A DNA stretch of 36,034 nt from Chara braunii. Lineage: Eukaryota > Streptophyta > Charophyceae > Charales > Characeae. Below the pieces are notes generated by a model. It worked only from the letters and a program-made list of their open reading frames with translations. It did not search any database and was not told the DNA's origin. The DNA lies in the NCBI GenBank assembly GCA_003427395.1, contig BFEA01001086.1:50818-86851 (forward strand), written 5' to 3'. Each line of letters opens with the position of its first letter. The stretch's first letter is position 1. The position numbers and the translations under genes are program-made. Shown here in pieces: positions 1 through 12,130 of the stretch.

Positions 1-19
1 AAAAAGTTGATTGGATGGT

Positions 20-54
20 GGAGAGAGAGAGAGAGAGAGAGGAGGAGAGAAGAG

Positions 55-90
<36 letters not shown>

Positions 91-149
91 GAGGAAGGAG
101 GAGGGAGGAGGGAGGAAGGAGGAGGGAGGAGAGAGAGAGAGAGAGAGGG

Positions 150-180
<31 letters not shown>

Positions 181-185
181 GAGAG
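20..185. repeat. (GA)n microsatellite, interrupted
   Basis: Almost pure purine tract of GA dinucleotides broken by GGA, GAAG and GGAGGA interruptions. All three frames stay open through it and give Arg/Glu-rich translations, which come from the repeat and not from a gene. Confidence 0.95.
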
Positions 186-186
186 C

Positions 187-2349
187 TGGTGGCAGCCCAC
201 CTGAACGGACGCTTCGTTGCTCCCACTGCCCGCTCGAGCTGCCTCCTACTGCTTGCTGCTGCCTCCTGCTGCCTCCTGTTTCGTCCTCGAGCTATGGAGG
301 AAGCTGCTGCTGAAGGGCTGGTCCGACGACGACAACGAAGAACAGGCCGCCGCCGAAGGAGAGCAACAACAACGGGCGGGGAGGCCGACTACTGGGGTGC
401 CCAACTGAAGCGTGGGGTTTGGCCTAAACCACGTTGGAAAGGTCTGAGTAGTTCGAAAACAAACTAGTCAGATCTCCCCCCAAATATTTTTCCGGGCCCG
501 CGCGCGGCCCCAAAAAAAAATTGCGCGCCCAAACGACCATTTTCCCCCGGTAGCCCCCTGGGCCTAATCCCCCCTCCCCCAGAAAAAATAAATAAATTCT
601 GCGACCCCTCATTTTCCCTATGCGGCACATGTCGTGCGCGCGCCAGCTCCGCGGTGCGCTCTGCGCCGCACCTGCCGCGCCGCGCACGGCATGAGCCGCA
701 AGTATGGTTATGTGCAATTTTGTTGAAAAAACATCCCACCACTTTCCGAACTCAGAGGGCGCGGCGCTTTGTTAGGAGTAGGTTTTTGGGTTATGTGTAC
801 GTGGTGCACAGGCCGTGATGAATGGTCCAATGGCGCTCCACAAAATGGAAAGGTCGAGGACCCCTACCCCTACCGAGAAAGTTGTCGTGAAAATGAGTCG
901 CCCTTTTCAATGTCCGCCCTTGGTCGGCCGGTACATCTGTGGAGCAGAGGACTGTGGGACGTGGGCAGCCAGCGGTACTGGTTCCGCGACATTATGGGGC
1001 CCGGCGTTGTCCCATGGTCTCATGCAGTATTGTGTGGCGGTTGCCGTTGGGGGAAAAAAGGAGCCGTTGTTGACGTGCTGTGACGCTCAACCTCACGCCC
1101 AACGCGACTTCTTTATCGGAGTGGGATAGGGGCCTGGAAGTGCGAAAAGGGGTGTGTCAAGGATTTAAGGAAAGTGGGGGTGGAGTCCCAGGTCGGAACT
1201 TTTTTTTTTTTTTTTTTTTTAATTGCTCCAATATATTCGTGGGGAGCATCACGTGCTGGGAACCGGGCTCAGCGTCCCTTATAATGGAAATACATTAATG
1301 ATTGACAATTGATGAAAACTTAGGATGATTGAGGATCATTTTGGATGATTTAGGATGTCAGAGTGGGTGATTGAGGTCATGAAATAGAGCTAGATGATGA
1401 CTAATCAGAAAGATTGTCTACTCAGCACTGAATTACTATCCTATCCCTAATTTCTTGTATCCATTCCAAACAACCAATCACAATTGAGCCCGTGTTGTGC
1501 ACCAATCAGGCCTCTTCCCGGTCTCACACCCCAATCTGGCTCGGTTATAGGGCAGCGCTACCCACCCCAGCTCCGACCATCGTTGGCCAAATTGTAGCCA
1601 TTAGTCAAGTTTGCAGATTGCCTTCCTCCCTCAGCGATTCCAGACCTCTATACAAAGCCTCAAACTCCTACACAAGCAGGTTACAGGGCACTGCCCCAGC
1701 GCCGGCTAGCGTCATTCTGGCGCCAACTCAACCTGGCCATTACACAAGAGGACTCAATTAGGAAATTAGCTAATCTAGAATGCCAACCAGAAATCAACGA
1801 TCTGATAATATCAGAATCTTGATCAGCAAAACTTTTTGATGATGAAATTTGACGAGTATCCTGAAATGATCATGGATAATGATGACGACGTTGATGATTA
1901 TTTCTCTCCATCTCTCTCTTTCTTCCATGTATTCTCCTCCTCTCCCCTCATTCCCTCTTCTCCTCTCGCTGCCTCCGTTGAGCCGAACCCCGCTATGAAG
2001 TTCCTATCAGCCCCAACGAGAGAGAGAACCTCCCCATTCCCTTCTACCTTGAAGTAACCAGTTCCCCCAAAAGGTGTACCTCAAAACTAACACTCTGACC
2101 TAGTCTGCCTCCGCCAGGAGATAATGCGCCCCCATACATATCTCCCAGCCCCAGCCCAGGTCAGCTCCCATCATCTGCATCTACTCCCTGGAGGGCAATC
2201 ACCTCCCACCTTGTGTTACCCCTGCGGAGTAGCACTCCCTTCCTGACCAACCTACCTACCAACTAGACCATAGCTTATCTGGGAGATGAGAATATAATCA
2301 CAAACACAGAGATGACTATTGATAGATGAAAAAGAGAATAACGAAACCG
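187..2349. other. No confident gene; GC-rich then AT-rich non-coding DNA
   Basis: Nothing here is recognisable as a gene. Positions 480-690 are GC-rich with runs of C and CG-rich words. A run of about 20 T lies near 1201-1220. Positions 1320-1360 contain degenerate repeats of the word AGGATGATT. Positions about 1553-1600 and 1679-1727 look like a diverged direct duplication (both contain GGTTAyAGGGCA followed by a CCAGC-rich stretch). Open frames around 769-1129 and 1492-1761 are short, have no motif I recognise and overlap each other in different frames, so I do not call them. Confidence 0.5.
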
Positions 2350-2350
<1 letters not shown>

Positions 2351-2380
<30 letters not shown>

Positions 2381-2422
2381 GATTCAGATTGGTAGATGAT
2401 GATGATGATGATGATGATGATG
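2351..2422. repeat. (GAT)n trinucleotide microsatellite in two blocks
   Basis: Two blocks of GAT/ATG repeats, 2351-2379 and about 2395-2422, separated by AGATTCAGATTGGTA. Scattered GATGA words continue on both sides (1840-1890 and 2520-2660), so the tract is the densest part of a wider GAT-rich area. Confidence 0.95.
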
Positions 2423-3188
2423 ACATAAAATTGGCGAAAATAAATAAAGAACATTGGACTTGCAGTACCCTAATGGCATCGGTGTGGAAGATTGACAGCT
2501 CACTATTGCTGTAATGAAAATAGAATATGACGATGATTACGATTTTTACAGAGAAGTCTATGAAGAAGATAAAAAGAAGATAAATAACTTGGACGACGAA
2601 TTAGAGAAGCCGATGATGATTACCACTGGTAACCAAATGAGGATTACAAAAATGACGGTGTCCTTGATGAAAACCCCCCGCTGAAATGACAATGATGACA
2701 ATCTTGATGCTCTTGATGGATAACCTGCACAAGACAAAAAGCAGACGAGAGCACATATATAGATTGATGATGACCTCCTAGCCGCTCTCTTGATGATACT
2801 CTCTCAATGGCACTGTGATGATTCTTCAAGTAGGACCAACGTTCTCCGCACTTTGGTCTCCACGGAGCTGACTCCACTCTCCTCCACCGACATCGACTTT
2901 CGTCAACTCGCATGAGCTCTCCAGCCTCTTTAAAGGCCTTGGCTATGGAGTACTTCATGTGAAAAACACAGGGAAAATGTTCAAACAGCAGCTGGCGCTA
3001 CCATTCTCCCTTTCCTTTGTGCCTCAGGCCAGATGCCACGTCAGCCTGTGACGTAGTAATGACCCAGCGCCTCTGGATATTGCGCGTGCGTCAAGCGCCA
3101 ACCCCCATCTACTTCACAACATCACAACACTCTCGCACCAACGCCTCCCTCCAGTCGGCTGCCAGCACTTTGCCACGCGTCAGCTAGC
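2423..3188. other. Unassigned; weak minus-strand ORF at 2644-2958
   Basis: No gene is established here. A minus-strand frame at 2644-2958 encodes 104 residues beginning MKYSIAKAFKEAGELM. Its first half has a protein-like composition, but it has no motif I know and its end is low in information. It could be one exon of a decayed gene. I leave it as a possibility. Confidence 0.25.
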
Positions 3189-3405
3189 ATGTTACTAGTC
3201 ACCACAAGCCAGCGCCTCGCCAGTCACAAGTCACCAGCGCCCCACCACTCACCTGTTGCCTGCGCCTCGCCCTCCGCCAACAATCAACGCCTCGCTGCAC
3301 TCACACAGCCAGCGCCTCGCCACTCGCGGGAAGCCAGCGCCTCGCAACCTGCGAGAAGCCAGCGCCCCGCCTCCTCCGACCAGCCTGCGCCTCGCCTGCA
3401 AGCAA
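3189..3405. repeat. Minisatellite of AGCGCCTCGCC-type units
   Basis: The word AGCGCC(T/C)CGCC recurs about every 25-35 bases through this stretch, joined by variable CA-rich linkers. It starts as AGCGCCTCGCCAGTCAC, recurs as AGCGCCCCACCACTCAC and as AGCGCCTCGCCACTCGC. A plus-strand frame at 3189-3704 (171 residues) reads through it as repeated SQRLAS/SPAP/ASAS peptides and then a non-repetitive tail. The peptide repetition follows from the DNA repeat. The tail (about 3490-3704) has no recognisable domain. Confidence 0.7.
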
Positions 3406-3693
3406 CCAGCATGGCACCATCCGCGTGCCGCGGCGGCCCGGTGCCCGCCAGCCATAGCGCTCGTGCTAGCGCTAACGCGCGCTCCGGAAATCGGACGATC
3501 GACCGGTCAGGAACTGAGATCTCCTGTGGCAAGTTTCAGGTGTATAGGCGCAAAGAGGGTGTACTCAGAAGGGAGGCTGCTGATGTCAAGCAGCATAAGG
3601 CAGATGGCATGCGCAGTGCATCTCAGGCTGAAGATCCTAAACACTCTTGCATTCTCGAACAAAATCCCAACAACATTGCCCCTGTCAACGAAT

Positions 3694-4206
3694 TCAACTT
3701 TTAAACCCGAAAAGAAATGGGAATGACCATCTCCTCTGATTTTGCCTTCGTGGCCGGTTGTGCAGCTCGATCAGTCGTCGGCGCCCCTCGGCTTCGGTTC
3801 GGGCTTGCCGCGCGAATTTCGAGGCTTCATAGGCCTGGTGCCGCAGACACTTTTCGCACGGTCTGCAGGGCCAATGGCGGGCTATGGAATTCCACGGTAC
3901 CACCGTGAGTTGGTGATATGGAAGGAAGAGGTGGAAGGGAGGGAAACCGATAGTAATAACGACAAAACGGGGGGATATGAAATACTGCATGTTGTAAGTA
4001 TCCGGGTAATCGGGATCCCTAGGATTGTTAGTTATGCCACAGTGAAAGTCCCTCGCACACAATCGATCGCTTTCTGTCTGACAGGGGAATTCCGGGTTTC
4101 TTGAGTTCCCCTGCCGTCTGAGTTGTTCACCTTCCCAGTATTCGCGGTATTCTGGGTCCCTTAGACTCTCACGATCGGACATCCAAGCGGGAAATTCCGC
4201 AGCCAT
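3694..4206 (-). CDS. Hypothetical protein, 170 aa, unrecognised
   Basis: An ATG-initiated minus-strand frame of 170 codons starting MAAEFPAWMSDRESL. I do not recognise the family. The first 40 residues are charged (DPEYREYWEGEQLRRQ). The middle is hydrophobic (FVVITIGFPPFHLFLPY) and the C-terminal third is Arg/Glu-rich after a Cys cluster (PCRPCEKC), which could bind a metal. The hydrophobic middle could equally be an unspliced intron read in frame. A competing plus-strand frame overlaps at 3742-4104. I prefer the minus frame because of its length, its ATG and its less biased composition, but no homology was tested. Confidence 0.35.
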   Translation of the reverse strand: MAAEFPAWMSDRESLRDPEYREYWEGEQLRRQGNSRNPEFPCQTESDRLCARDFHCGITNNPRDPDYPDTYNMQYFISPRFVVITIGFPPFHLFLPYHQLTVVPWNSIARHWPCRPCEKCLRHQAYEASKFARQARTEAEGRRRLIELHNRPRRQNQRRWSFPFLFGFKS

Positions 4207-4941
<735 letters not shown>

Positions 4942-5000
4942 CGCTCCTGATGCGGACAGTCCGTCGCGGCGCATCAGCACAGAGTTGTCACCCTGCTTGG

Positions 5001-5056
5001 TTCGAGCATGCAAGCCCAGTTCGAGCATGCAAGCCCAGTTCGAGCATGCAAGCCAG
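5001..5056. repeat. Three tandem copies of a 19-bp unit
   Basis: The unit TTCGAGCATGCAAGCCCAG occurs at 5001-5019 and 5020-5038, and in an 18-base form from 5039. The unit contains the palindrome GCATGC. It follows the CT microsatellite by 60 bases. Confidence 0.95.
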
Positions 5057-6254
5057 GTTCGCCCGTGCACCACAACCCGTCGTGGCCCCGCACGTCAGCC
5101 CCGCATGACCGACACCAGCTCGTCGGATCGGCCAACTCTCACACCCACTCACCTTTCAACTTGCTCGTTAGCCGACCCTCACTGATCGCGCTAACCTCGA
5201 AATTCTTAGAGAGAACTAATCACGCTTGCAAATTTTATAGCATGCATGCCTGCGCGAAAGGTACGGGATTAAGCCCAGGTGGACTAGAGGAGACAAGAGG
5301 AAGTGCCTATATCTGCATGGCCAAGCCGCAGCGTGGGGGGCGTAGCCACACTCCACGCATCGATCCGGTCATGCAGGCGCTCCGGCCAATTAGAACAGAG
5401 TATGCATGGCGAGGAAGAAGGAGAAGGCGGGTAAACACGAGGGAACCCAAGAAAGAAGAAAGATATAGTTGCAATCGCGCCCGCCAAAAACGACAGTTAC
5501 ATAAGATTAAGGGCGCGATCTGGTCAGAGTCCAGTTCCCAGCGCAGCAAGATGCGCGCAAGCGTGGCGCAACAAAATTCAGAGTGCTTAAATTCCTATCT
5601 AAGTCCTAATTGCAAAGAGAAATTTCGAAAAGGCAGAAAGAAAAACAATTTTGCGAGCCCATCAGTTGAAAATTCAAAAACATATTCCCGCGCGATGATC
5701 GCGCCAAAAATCCCCAGTGCTCACAGCAGAACAAGAAAGAAGCTATAATACATTTATTTCTCGCGCCATGGCACGACCACCCAACCGTTGGTACGGGATT
5801 TTCTCGACACCGATCCGACAACTTCCAACAGAAAATGAAAAGAAACGAGGGCATACATGCACCTAGCCCGCCCGATCCATCTTTCCACAGCTCACCCCTT
5901 CGACCCGTCACATTCCCCCAAGTAGCTTCACACAGAAAGTCGCGCGATCATAGAAAATAGTTTGTCACAGTCGTGTGCGCGCTTCGTCGTTTTTGAACAT
6001 TTTATAACGAAGCGTTGTTGGTAGCACGTGGACATCACCCATTTTCCTGGCCGTTGGCAGACTCTTTTGTGTCCGACAGCGGGCTGTCGACGCACGTCAT
6101 TGTGGTGGGAGTAGCTTCCATACTCGGCGTGCACATCCGAAATAGTACTTGGAAATATTTCGTCGTCGTGCACTGCAAGCACGTATGGAGCACAACCGCA
6201 GCTCTCGTCCATCTGCGATGGCCTTGCTGTCCCACATGGAATCTGCGCGTGGAG
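5057..6254. other. No confident gene; long open frame 5008-5748 (+) unsupported
   Basis: A plus-strand frame of 246 codons crosses the 19-bp repeats and runs to 5748. It is rich in basic residues, contains no motif I know, and its start lies within the tandem repeat. I treat it as a chance frame. The rest shows no feature up to the start of the Myb/SANT-like locus at 6255. Confidence 0.4.
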
Positions 6255-7769
6255 ATGTGTCGCCATCAATCTCCGGAGGTGCAGCACGGGCAAGAGGGCG
6301 CAGCGCCGCTCCAGGGGTCCCTTCTCTGCCCAGTGGGCTCCCCTTTTTCGCCCACTTTCGAGGCGCTTCCTCAGTGGACCACCCGAAATGTGTTCTCACC
6401 GCCAAAGTCGAAAACGTATGCAAGGATGCCGCAGCAGCGTGTTGAGGAATCGTTCTCATCCCTGATGGGCCAGGCCACAAGTGGCCCACAACAATCAGCG
6501 TTTCCGAGTCATTTTCCTGTGACGACGGGGTGGGGGATGCCGCATGAGCAGCCAGGCGTGCCTCGTATGCAGCGGTCAAGGTCCTTCGACGAGTCGATGA
6601 AAGGTGGCAGAGTCGATATGGGCGTCACAGGCGAAGATGATAGAGCGGCGGTGCACACTTCCGACATGGACGTCGGCGGTCGCGGGCAGGCGGGAACGCA
6701 AAGAGGGCCTTTTGCGGGGGAAGTGACCCCCACACTGCCCCATTGCCCAATCGTATGGATTTTTCGCCACAGGCAATGGAAGATGGGGACACTCGACTGC
6801 CCGCTGTGGAGTGGTCCTATGGAGGACATTGTTGGGAACCAGGCAGCGGCGGTCGGTGGTGGACCGGCAGTGGAGGGGATGACGACTGCAGGTATGGAGG
6901 AGACAGGATAAGGCGGTAAAAAAACGGCAACGACAAGCAATGCCGGTGGGGTTGAAGAGTCTGCCACCAAAGGAAAGAGTCGGGGTGACAGTTGGAGGTT
7001 GGATGAAACGTTGGCGCTGTTGGGCTACATCGAGGAAGAGGATGCTATTCATGTTCATAGACCGAGATGGCAGCAGATGAAGGGAAAGAAAGAAACGTAT
7101 GAGTGGGTGGTGTCGAAGATGGTGCAACAAGGCTTGGCAAAAAGGCTGGTAGGGGAGTGCGAGAGAAAGTTCTACGCTCTTGTGTACCAGGCGAAGAAGA
7201 TCAGGGACTTCCATAACCGGTCGAGTGAGTGGATCTACTGGAATATGGACAATCAAGAGAGAACGCAGGCCGGATCGGATGCGATTCAGTGAAAGTTGGG
7301 GAAGTCTTCCGGGTTTTGCGATCGGGCGGTGAAGTTTGTTGATGTTCTTGGAGCTGCCACCAGCATTGTTACATCGGATGACGAACGGGGTGAAGTGAGC
7401 GAGGGAAACGTGCCATACAGGCGGGCGGAGAGTGACATGTCGGAGGGGGCGAAGTACCAGCGAACCGGAGGAGGAGGGCGGCGCAGTATGTCGGACTCTC
7501 CGACTGGAGGTAGGAGAGACAATGCCATGTCCGACATTGTGACGACGATTGGTGGATTCAAACAAACAAAACGTGGAGATGCTTTCGGAAACTTTCGTGA
7601 CTGCTTTGGAGAGCTGAACAAGACCACGAACAACATTTCATATCCAATGTCGTATAAATGTTTGGCCGAACATGTGTTCCTCCTATCCACATGGAAAACT
7701 AACAACAAATATAAAATGTTCACAAAACACCATGAAAAGTACAAGACAAGTGAGATAGATACACTATGA
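6255..7769 (+). pseudogene. Myb/SANT (trihelix-like) gene with two in-frame stops
   Basis: One reading frame runs from an ATG at 6255 to a stop at 7769 and is broken only by TAA at 6909-6911 and TGA at 7290-7292. Residues on both sides of each stop stay in the same frame. The middle part (about 6990-7280) has the spaced Trp/aromatic pattern of a Myb/SANT-like or trihelix DNA-binding domain: SWRLDETLALL, then YEWVVSKM, then ECERKFYALVYQ, then IYWNM. The N-terminal part is low complexity (Gly, Pro, Ser). The C-terminal part after the TGA is Arg/Gly/Ser-rich. Proteins of this class bind promoter DNA in the nucleus; many plant and algal copies are transposon-related. The TGA sits in CAG-TGA-AAG, where TGG or CGA is a likely parent codon. 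It could instead be a spliced gene whose introns remove the stops, but I see no clear splice pairs. A long minus-strand frame over the same DNA has no motif. Confidence 0.65.
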
Positions 7770-8042
7770 ACTCTCGATATGTACATTAAGCTCCGCCTGC
7801 AACTCCCTACACGCCATAATTGCTACTAGTACACACTTGTCCAGCCAAGGCAAAAAAAAAAAAACTATTGTGTCAACAAATATGCTAAGACATGAAACGG
7901 TTAGAAACATGTATTCATTACTAATTTACTACACAACTAACATAAACAACTAGAAAACCAAAGTAAAGACGAAAAACCAACCAAATAAATGACAATCAGC
8001 CGTAACAAAATGAAGAGCATACGAGTATCTGCAAATCAACAT

Positions 8043-8480
8043 TTACTTCCCTTGACCCCTGCCCGCTCCGCTGGATGCACAAGTACGATGTTTCCCATCC
8101 TCTCCTCGATCCCGTGTCGTACGTGTGTCAGTCGTTGCCAATCTCAACTGCCACTCCCTGCGGATGACATGGTCGATGGGCTCCTCCTTTGTGCCTGCCT
8201 CTAAAGCACACGCCTCTGCCTGTATCGCGATCCTCTCGTAGTGCCTATCGCGCTCCTCGTGCAACTCCCTCAATGATACGTCCTCCAAAACAATACGCAC
8301 CTCCAACTCGTTAATGTTGCTGTGATGTCGCTCTCGCTTAGGTGCAAACGCACCATCCACTCTCGAGGTGTACATCCTGTGCTCTGCACCACGTGCACTG
8401 ATTTCTAACGATCTGCGAGCATGAAACCTGGGCTCTCCAAGAATGCGACAAGTCGTCCCAATACTGGTTCCGCTCCAGCG
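8043..8480 (-). pseudogene. C-terminal piece of a coiled-coil, probably trihelix-family protein
   Basis: The minus frame is open from the edge of the CT microsatellite (about 8480) to a stop at 8043, and the only ATG (8375) lies well inside it. Upstream of that ATG the frame continues with protein-like sequence (RSLEISARGAEHR). The centre is a charged heptad-like helix (ELEVRIVLEDVSLRELHEER, then DRHYERIAIQAEA). Such helices are typical of the tails of Myb/SANT-like proteins. The N-terminal part, including any DNA-binding domain, is absent: upstream lies only microsatellite. I read it as a gene fragment truncated by repeat growth or rearrangement, or a last exon whose partner lies beyond 8900. 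It converges on the 6255-7769 locus. Confidence 0.45.
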
Positions 8481-8494
8481 CTTCTCCCCCCCCC

Positions 8495-8499
<5 letters not shown>

Positions 8500-8580
<81 letters not shown>

Positions 8581-8587
8581 TTCTCTN

Positions 8588-8676
<89 letters not shown>

Positions 8677-8683
8677 GACCTCG

Positions 8684-8715
<32 letters not shown>

Positions 8716-8832
8716 CTTTCTCTCGCTCTCTCTACACACACACATACACACACACACACATCGACACCCGCATATGAACACGCGAATAGAGTTGTGCCTC
8801 CCAATGTTTTCAAGGCCCACACAAGTGAACCT

Positions 8833-8881
<49 letters not shown>
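8500..8881. repeat. Compound microsatellite: (CT)n, (CTAT)n, (CA)n, (CT)n
   Basis: CT repeats at 8500-8676 contain an N at 8587 and occasional TTT interruptions. A CTAT tetranucleotide tract follows at about 8684-8714, then CA repeats at 8734-8760 and a second CT block at 8831-8881. A further CT block lies at 9071-9108. Confidence 0.97.
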
Positions 8882-8883
<2 letters not shown>

Positions 8884-9067
8884 AGACTCTTTGTTTTTTC
8901 ACATATGATGTATGTTGATGTCTACCTAGTATATTAGAACTTGTACATATCTCTATGTCTGTGTATCATGTTCGCCACTCTTTCTCTCTCGAAGTCCATG
9001 CGGTTCACTACTGCGTGTCGTATCCGTGTCCAACATTACTATTTTGTCATTGTGACCCGCACTAGTG

Positions 9068-9109
<42 letters not shown>

Positions 9110-9175
9110 AACACACACCGACACCCTCATATGTATATGCAAATAGAGTCGTGTCTCCCGATGTTTTCCAGGCCC
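8762..9175. repeat. Direct duplication of a 57-bp unit next to CT/CA repeats
   Basis: Positions 8762-8818 and 9119-9175 are copies of one 57-base sequence. Both contain CGACACC, CATATG, AATAGAGT and ATGTTTTC, and both end in AGGCCC. They differ at roughly a dozen positions. Each is preceded by an ACAC tract, so the duplicated block probably included the microsatellite. Confidence 0.85.
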
Positions 9176-10698
9176 TCTGAAATGCACACATAGGGTCAAG
9201 ATGCAGACATTCACACATGCACACATCTGACGTGCACTCTATGCACTATGTATACGGTAGACCAAACAGTTTGTCATAACCCCTTTGTTTTGTGTCCTTT
9301 CTTGGCTTTCCGCTTCGCTTGACGGTTCTCAATGAATTTATATAAGCATAATAGCAGATATACTTTTTACGAAACAAGGAAGAGCTTTTCAATTACATGC
9401 TCGGAATCGTACCAAATACCCGCCGCTTCTGATGGGGGATTCGAATGAAGCCAGCACGATGCACTGCCAACTTGTAGGTTGTTGGCAGTTGTGCAGTAGA
9501 GGCCTGGGCGTTGAGCGCCAAGTAAGAGGGAAGGGCTTTGCGCACGAATGTTAGTGATGAAGAGAGTATGCTCTCGGTGGCATTCCAATTCGAGGTCTTG
9601 GTGTTCTGGCCGGTGGAGTGATTCGACGGCTAGTTCTGGTAACGGGTGAGATTTTTGTTTGTTGGGTAGCTATATCGGGGTCTCACCTCCTGGCCAGTTT
9701 CACAGAAAGACTGTTGGAAGGCTAGTCAATAGGCAGGTCAGGTTTGACAGATTTAGGACTCCGTGATTCTATGGAAGATGGGGGCGAAGTAGTGGAGTCG
9801 AGTTCTGAAAATTACGAGCGGGAGTTGAAGGCCCCACCGAAGGCTTGGGTTGCAGTCGCGGTGACACCGAAGGATTGACCGATCAAGCTGGCCACAGAGC
9901 CGCTGTCGTTGTGTCCGAAGCACTACGGTTGTACATGTCAGGGGCCGACAACCTGTTAGGGAGGGCCGTTGTGCTAAGGGAGGACTATTGCGATAGACTG
10001 CTGTTACGGATTGCTACGTTTGGCCTGCTCGGGTTACAGTCACCCGGCGTCACGGTCATTATGGCAGATTGTTATTATATCTGAACGCTGCACGACACTA
10101 TAATCCTATCGGCCATGGGGGAGGAGACTGAAGAATGTAGAAGTGTATCTGTCTATGCTCCAGTGAGAGGTTCGTTATTGCATTGAATACTTATAGTGGG
10201 AGCACGTTAAGGGTGCACCGTCTGTCCACCGAGATCTGCGAAAGCAGTTGATGTGAGCAAAGTCTTGTTACGTCCCGTGCTGTGCATGTTGGGTTTGGGC
10301 TGTATAGTGCGCGTCTTGTTTGCTATTTTAATAGAGGAGAGAGAGTGTGTAGTGTTCAGACGCAACTTTTTACGTTGCGTAGCGGTGACGAGGCAAAAAG
10401 GGGTTTTGGTCTTTATTGCAGCGATTTGGAGAAGTCATTGGGGGGGCCAACAACTCACAGTCTGGCTTGGGGTTGACCAAGTTGCTGCATATTCCTGGCC
10501 ATCATTGCGGGGCCCTCAGGCGATGGAAGATGACGAGGCCTTCTCTTGGGAGTTGAATTTGTGCCCCTCTTGTATCTCGAGAGTCTGAAACCCCTTATCT
10601 TTTGTCTTTCTTAATCTCGATGTAATCTTGTTCAAAGAGGAAGGCGGCAGGCGGGATTGCAACCCGTAGGACCGCAGCAAGACTTTGTGAGAAGTCTG
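9176..10698. other. Unassigned 1.5 kb, no gene recognised
   Basis: Short frames occur at 9367-9588 (-), 9845-10084 (+) and 10253-10588 (+), each under 115 codons. None has a motif I know and none is supported by a neighbour in the same frame. No repeat boundary was found except that the conserved part of the next repeat begins near 10699. Confidence 0.4.
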
Positions 10699-12130
10699 CC
10701 CACCGATTGCGGGAGCTCTGTCGGAACTCAGGAGGAGTTCTGGAGGCAGGGAACTGAGAGGTAAAGATTTCACTTCCCTTCTATAACCCCACTTATAACC
10801 CTTCTTTGTATGTCTTGCTATGTTTGATTGAATGTACTGCGTGCACCCTTACTTTGACTTTGGGTTTGACTTTCAGGACACAAACCAGACTAAATAAAGG
10901 ACGGTATGTGCAATGTCAGTTTCAATTTTATTGTATTGACTAAAAGCACATTATGGGATTGCATCGGGGAAAAGGTGAGAGGAAGGTTGTATTGCTTGTG
11001 TCTGACTGAGTCAACCAAAGGCTGGGAGAGTCTCCATAAGATTGGAGGGTCCAGTGCTGTGTTTATTTCCGATTACTTAAAGGACCAGACAGGTTGCCAT
11101 AAGATTGGGTGGTCTGGTTGCTTTGACTGCGAGGGCTACATGTGTTTGACTTTCAGGGACCAAGCATTTTTCCATGAGATTGGATGGCTTGGTTGCCTAG
11201 TTTTATTTTGGGTTTTCTTATGTTTATTAATGTCTTCTTGTTTATTCTGTGGGAGGATCAGGCGAAAGACTGGACAGGTTCCCATAAGATTGAGTGGCCT
11301 GGTCTGGATTCGCGCACATCCTGGAACCAAAGGGTTAAATTTGTTTATATTTTATACTACTTTATTTATGAACAAGCTAGTCAGACATTTTTTAATAAGA
11401 TTGGATGGTTTGTCTATAGCTTATCACCAACTGAAGAGAGTATGAATTAAGAATAAAAATTGTGGTAAGAAAGGACAGGTTGAATCATGATCTAAGATGA
11501 CCGGTTCACATATATGTTGCCTTAAAAGACAAAGTGCAGATAATTATATATAACTTGGATACTTAAATGATTCAGGGCGACTAGGCAGGTTAACCTAGCC
11601 ATGCGCCCAAAGAAGAGAAAAGTTGTAGTGCCCTGTGTTTGTCTATATTCTATGGCTGAGCTAGACAGGTTCTCATAAGATTGGGTGGTCTAGCTTTATG
11701 CCTTATGTAAGTTAGGTATAAAGGGATAAATCATTGAGAGGTCATGAACTATTGTTTGACAAGGTTGACTTTGGGTTGGTGAAAGTACTTACCCCTGTCG
11801 TTTGGCCTTGCATGTGGCTGAGTGAGATCACTACTTAGTCTGAGTTTCAGTTGATAGGTAGTTGCTTTAGTTGTTCGCCACATGCTAGAGCCATATGATT
11901 TATTTTCAATTCCTGCATTTTTTTAGCTAAGTTTTTTTTACTTAGATCAATGCTACCATTTTCTTGGATCATTTGTTATACTTGGCTTTGTATAAATTTT
12001 GGTAAGTTACTTTCTCTACGGAAAGCGCTGCCGAAATTTCTGCAAATCCAAGGAGTTAATCAAAATTTAACCTTTCAAAGTTCAACTGTCTAATCTTTAT
12101 ATGGCCTAGTAAAAATTTGGAAAGTCACAT
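10699..12130 (+). repeat. Unrecognised 1.4-kb repeat, copy A
   Basis: This segment aligns by eye along its length with 16519-17850. Shared landmarks in order: GCGrGAGCTCTGyCGGAAC at the left edge; the hairpin array; CCCAAAGAAGAGAAAAGT (11607 and 17363); a well-kept block of about 90 bases at 11803-11893; and CTCTACGG.AAGC with GTTCAACT near the right edge. The right edge also contains a second, weaker version of the CTACGGAAAGC motif at about 12135-12200. No reading frame is conserved between copies, so the element looks non-coding. Strand is arbitrary (as printed). I find no target-site duplication or terminal repeat. Confidence 0.8.
11084..11695 (+). other. Hairpin array in copy A (five clear stem-loops)
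   Basis: Five stem-loops share a 21-base loop whose core is ATAAGATTGG (ATGAGATTGG in the second), but each has its own stem. 11084-11118: ACCAGAC pairs with GTCTGGT. 11159-11193: ACCAAGC with GCTTGGT. 11268-11304: GACTGGAC with GCCTGGTC, seven of eight if G-U is allowed. About 11378-11416: TGAGTCAGAC-type arm around CAGAC with GTTTG and an outer GAT/ATC extension, with mismatches. 11659-11695: AGCTAGAC with GTCTAGCT. A weaker one lies near 11022-11055 (CTGG/CCAG). At 11580-11600 there is a version with most of the loop lost (CTAGG/CCTAG). Spacing is about 75-280 bases. Confidence 0.75.

Noticed and set aside
15-467. 150-codon frame in the GA tract
   Set aside because: The first two thirds are microsatellite translation; the tail has no recognisable motif.
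6576-7565. 329-codon minus-strand frame
   Set aside because: It is antisense to the Myb/SANT-like domain on the plus strand and shows no motif of its own.
8421-8937. Ser/Leu-repeat frames through the CT microsatellite
   Set aside because: They are translations of dinucleotide repeats and include an N.
10906-11445. 179-codon plus-strand frame with repeated HKIGW-like peptides
   Set aside because: The peptide repetition is the translated hairpin loop. Copy B of the same repeat does not keep the frame and its loops are 19 bases, so it is not coding.
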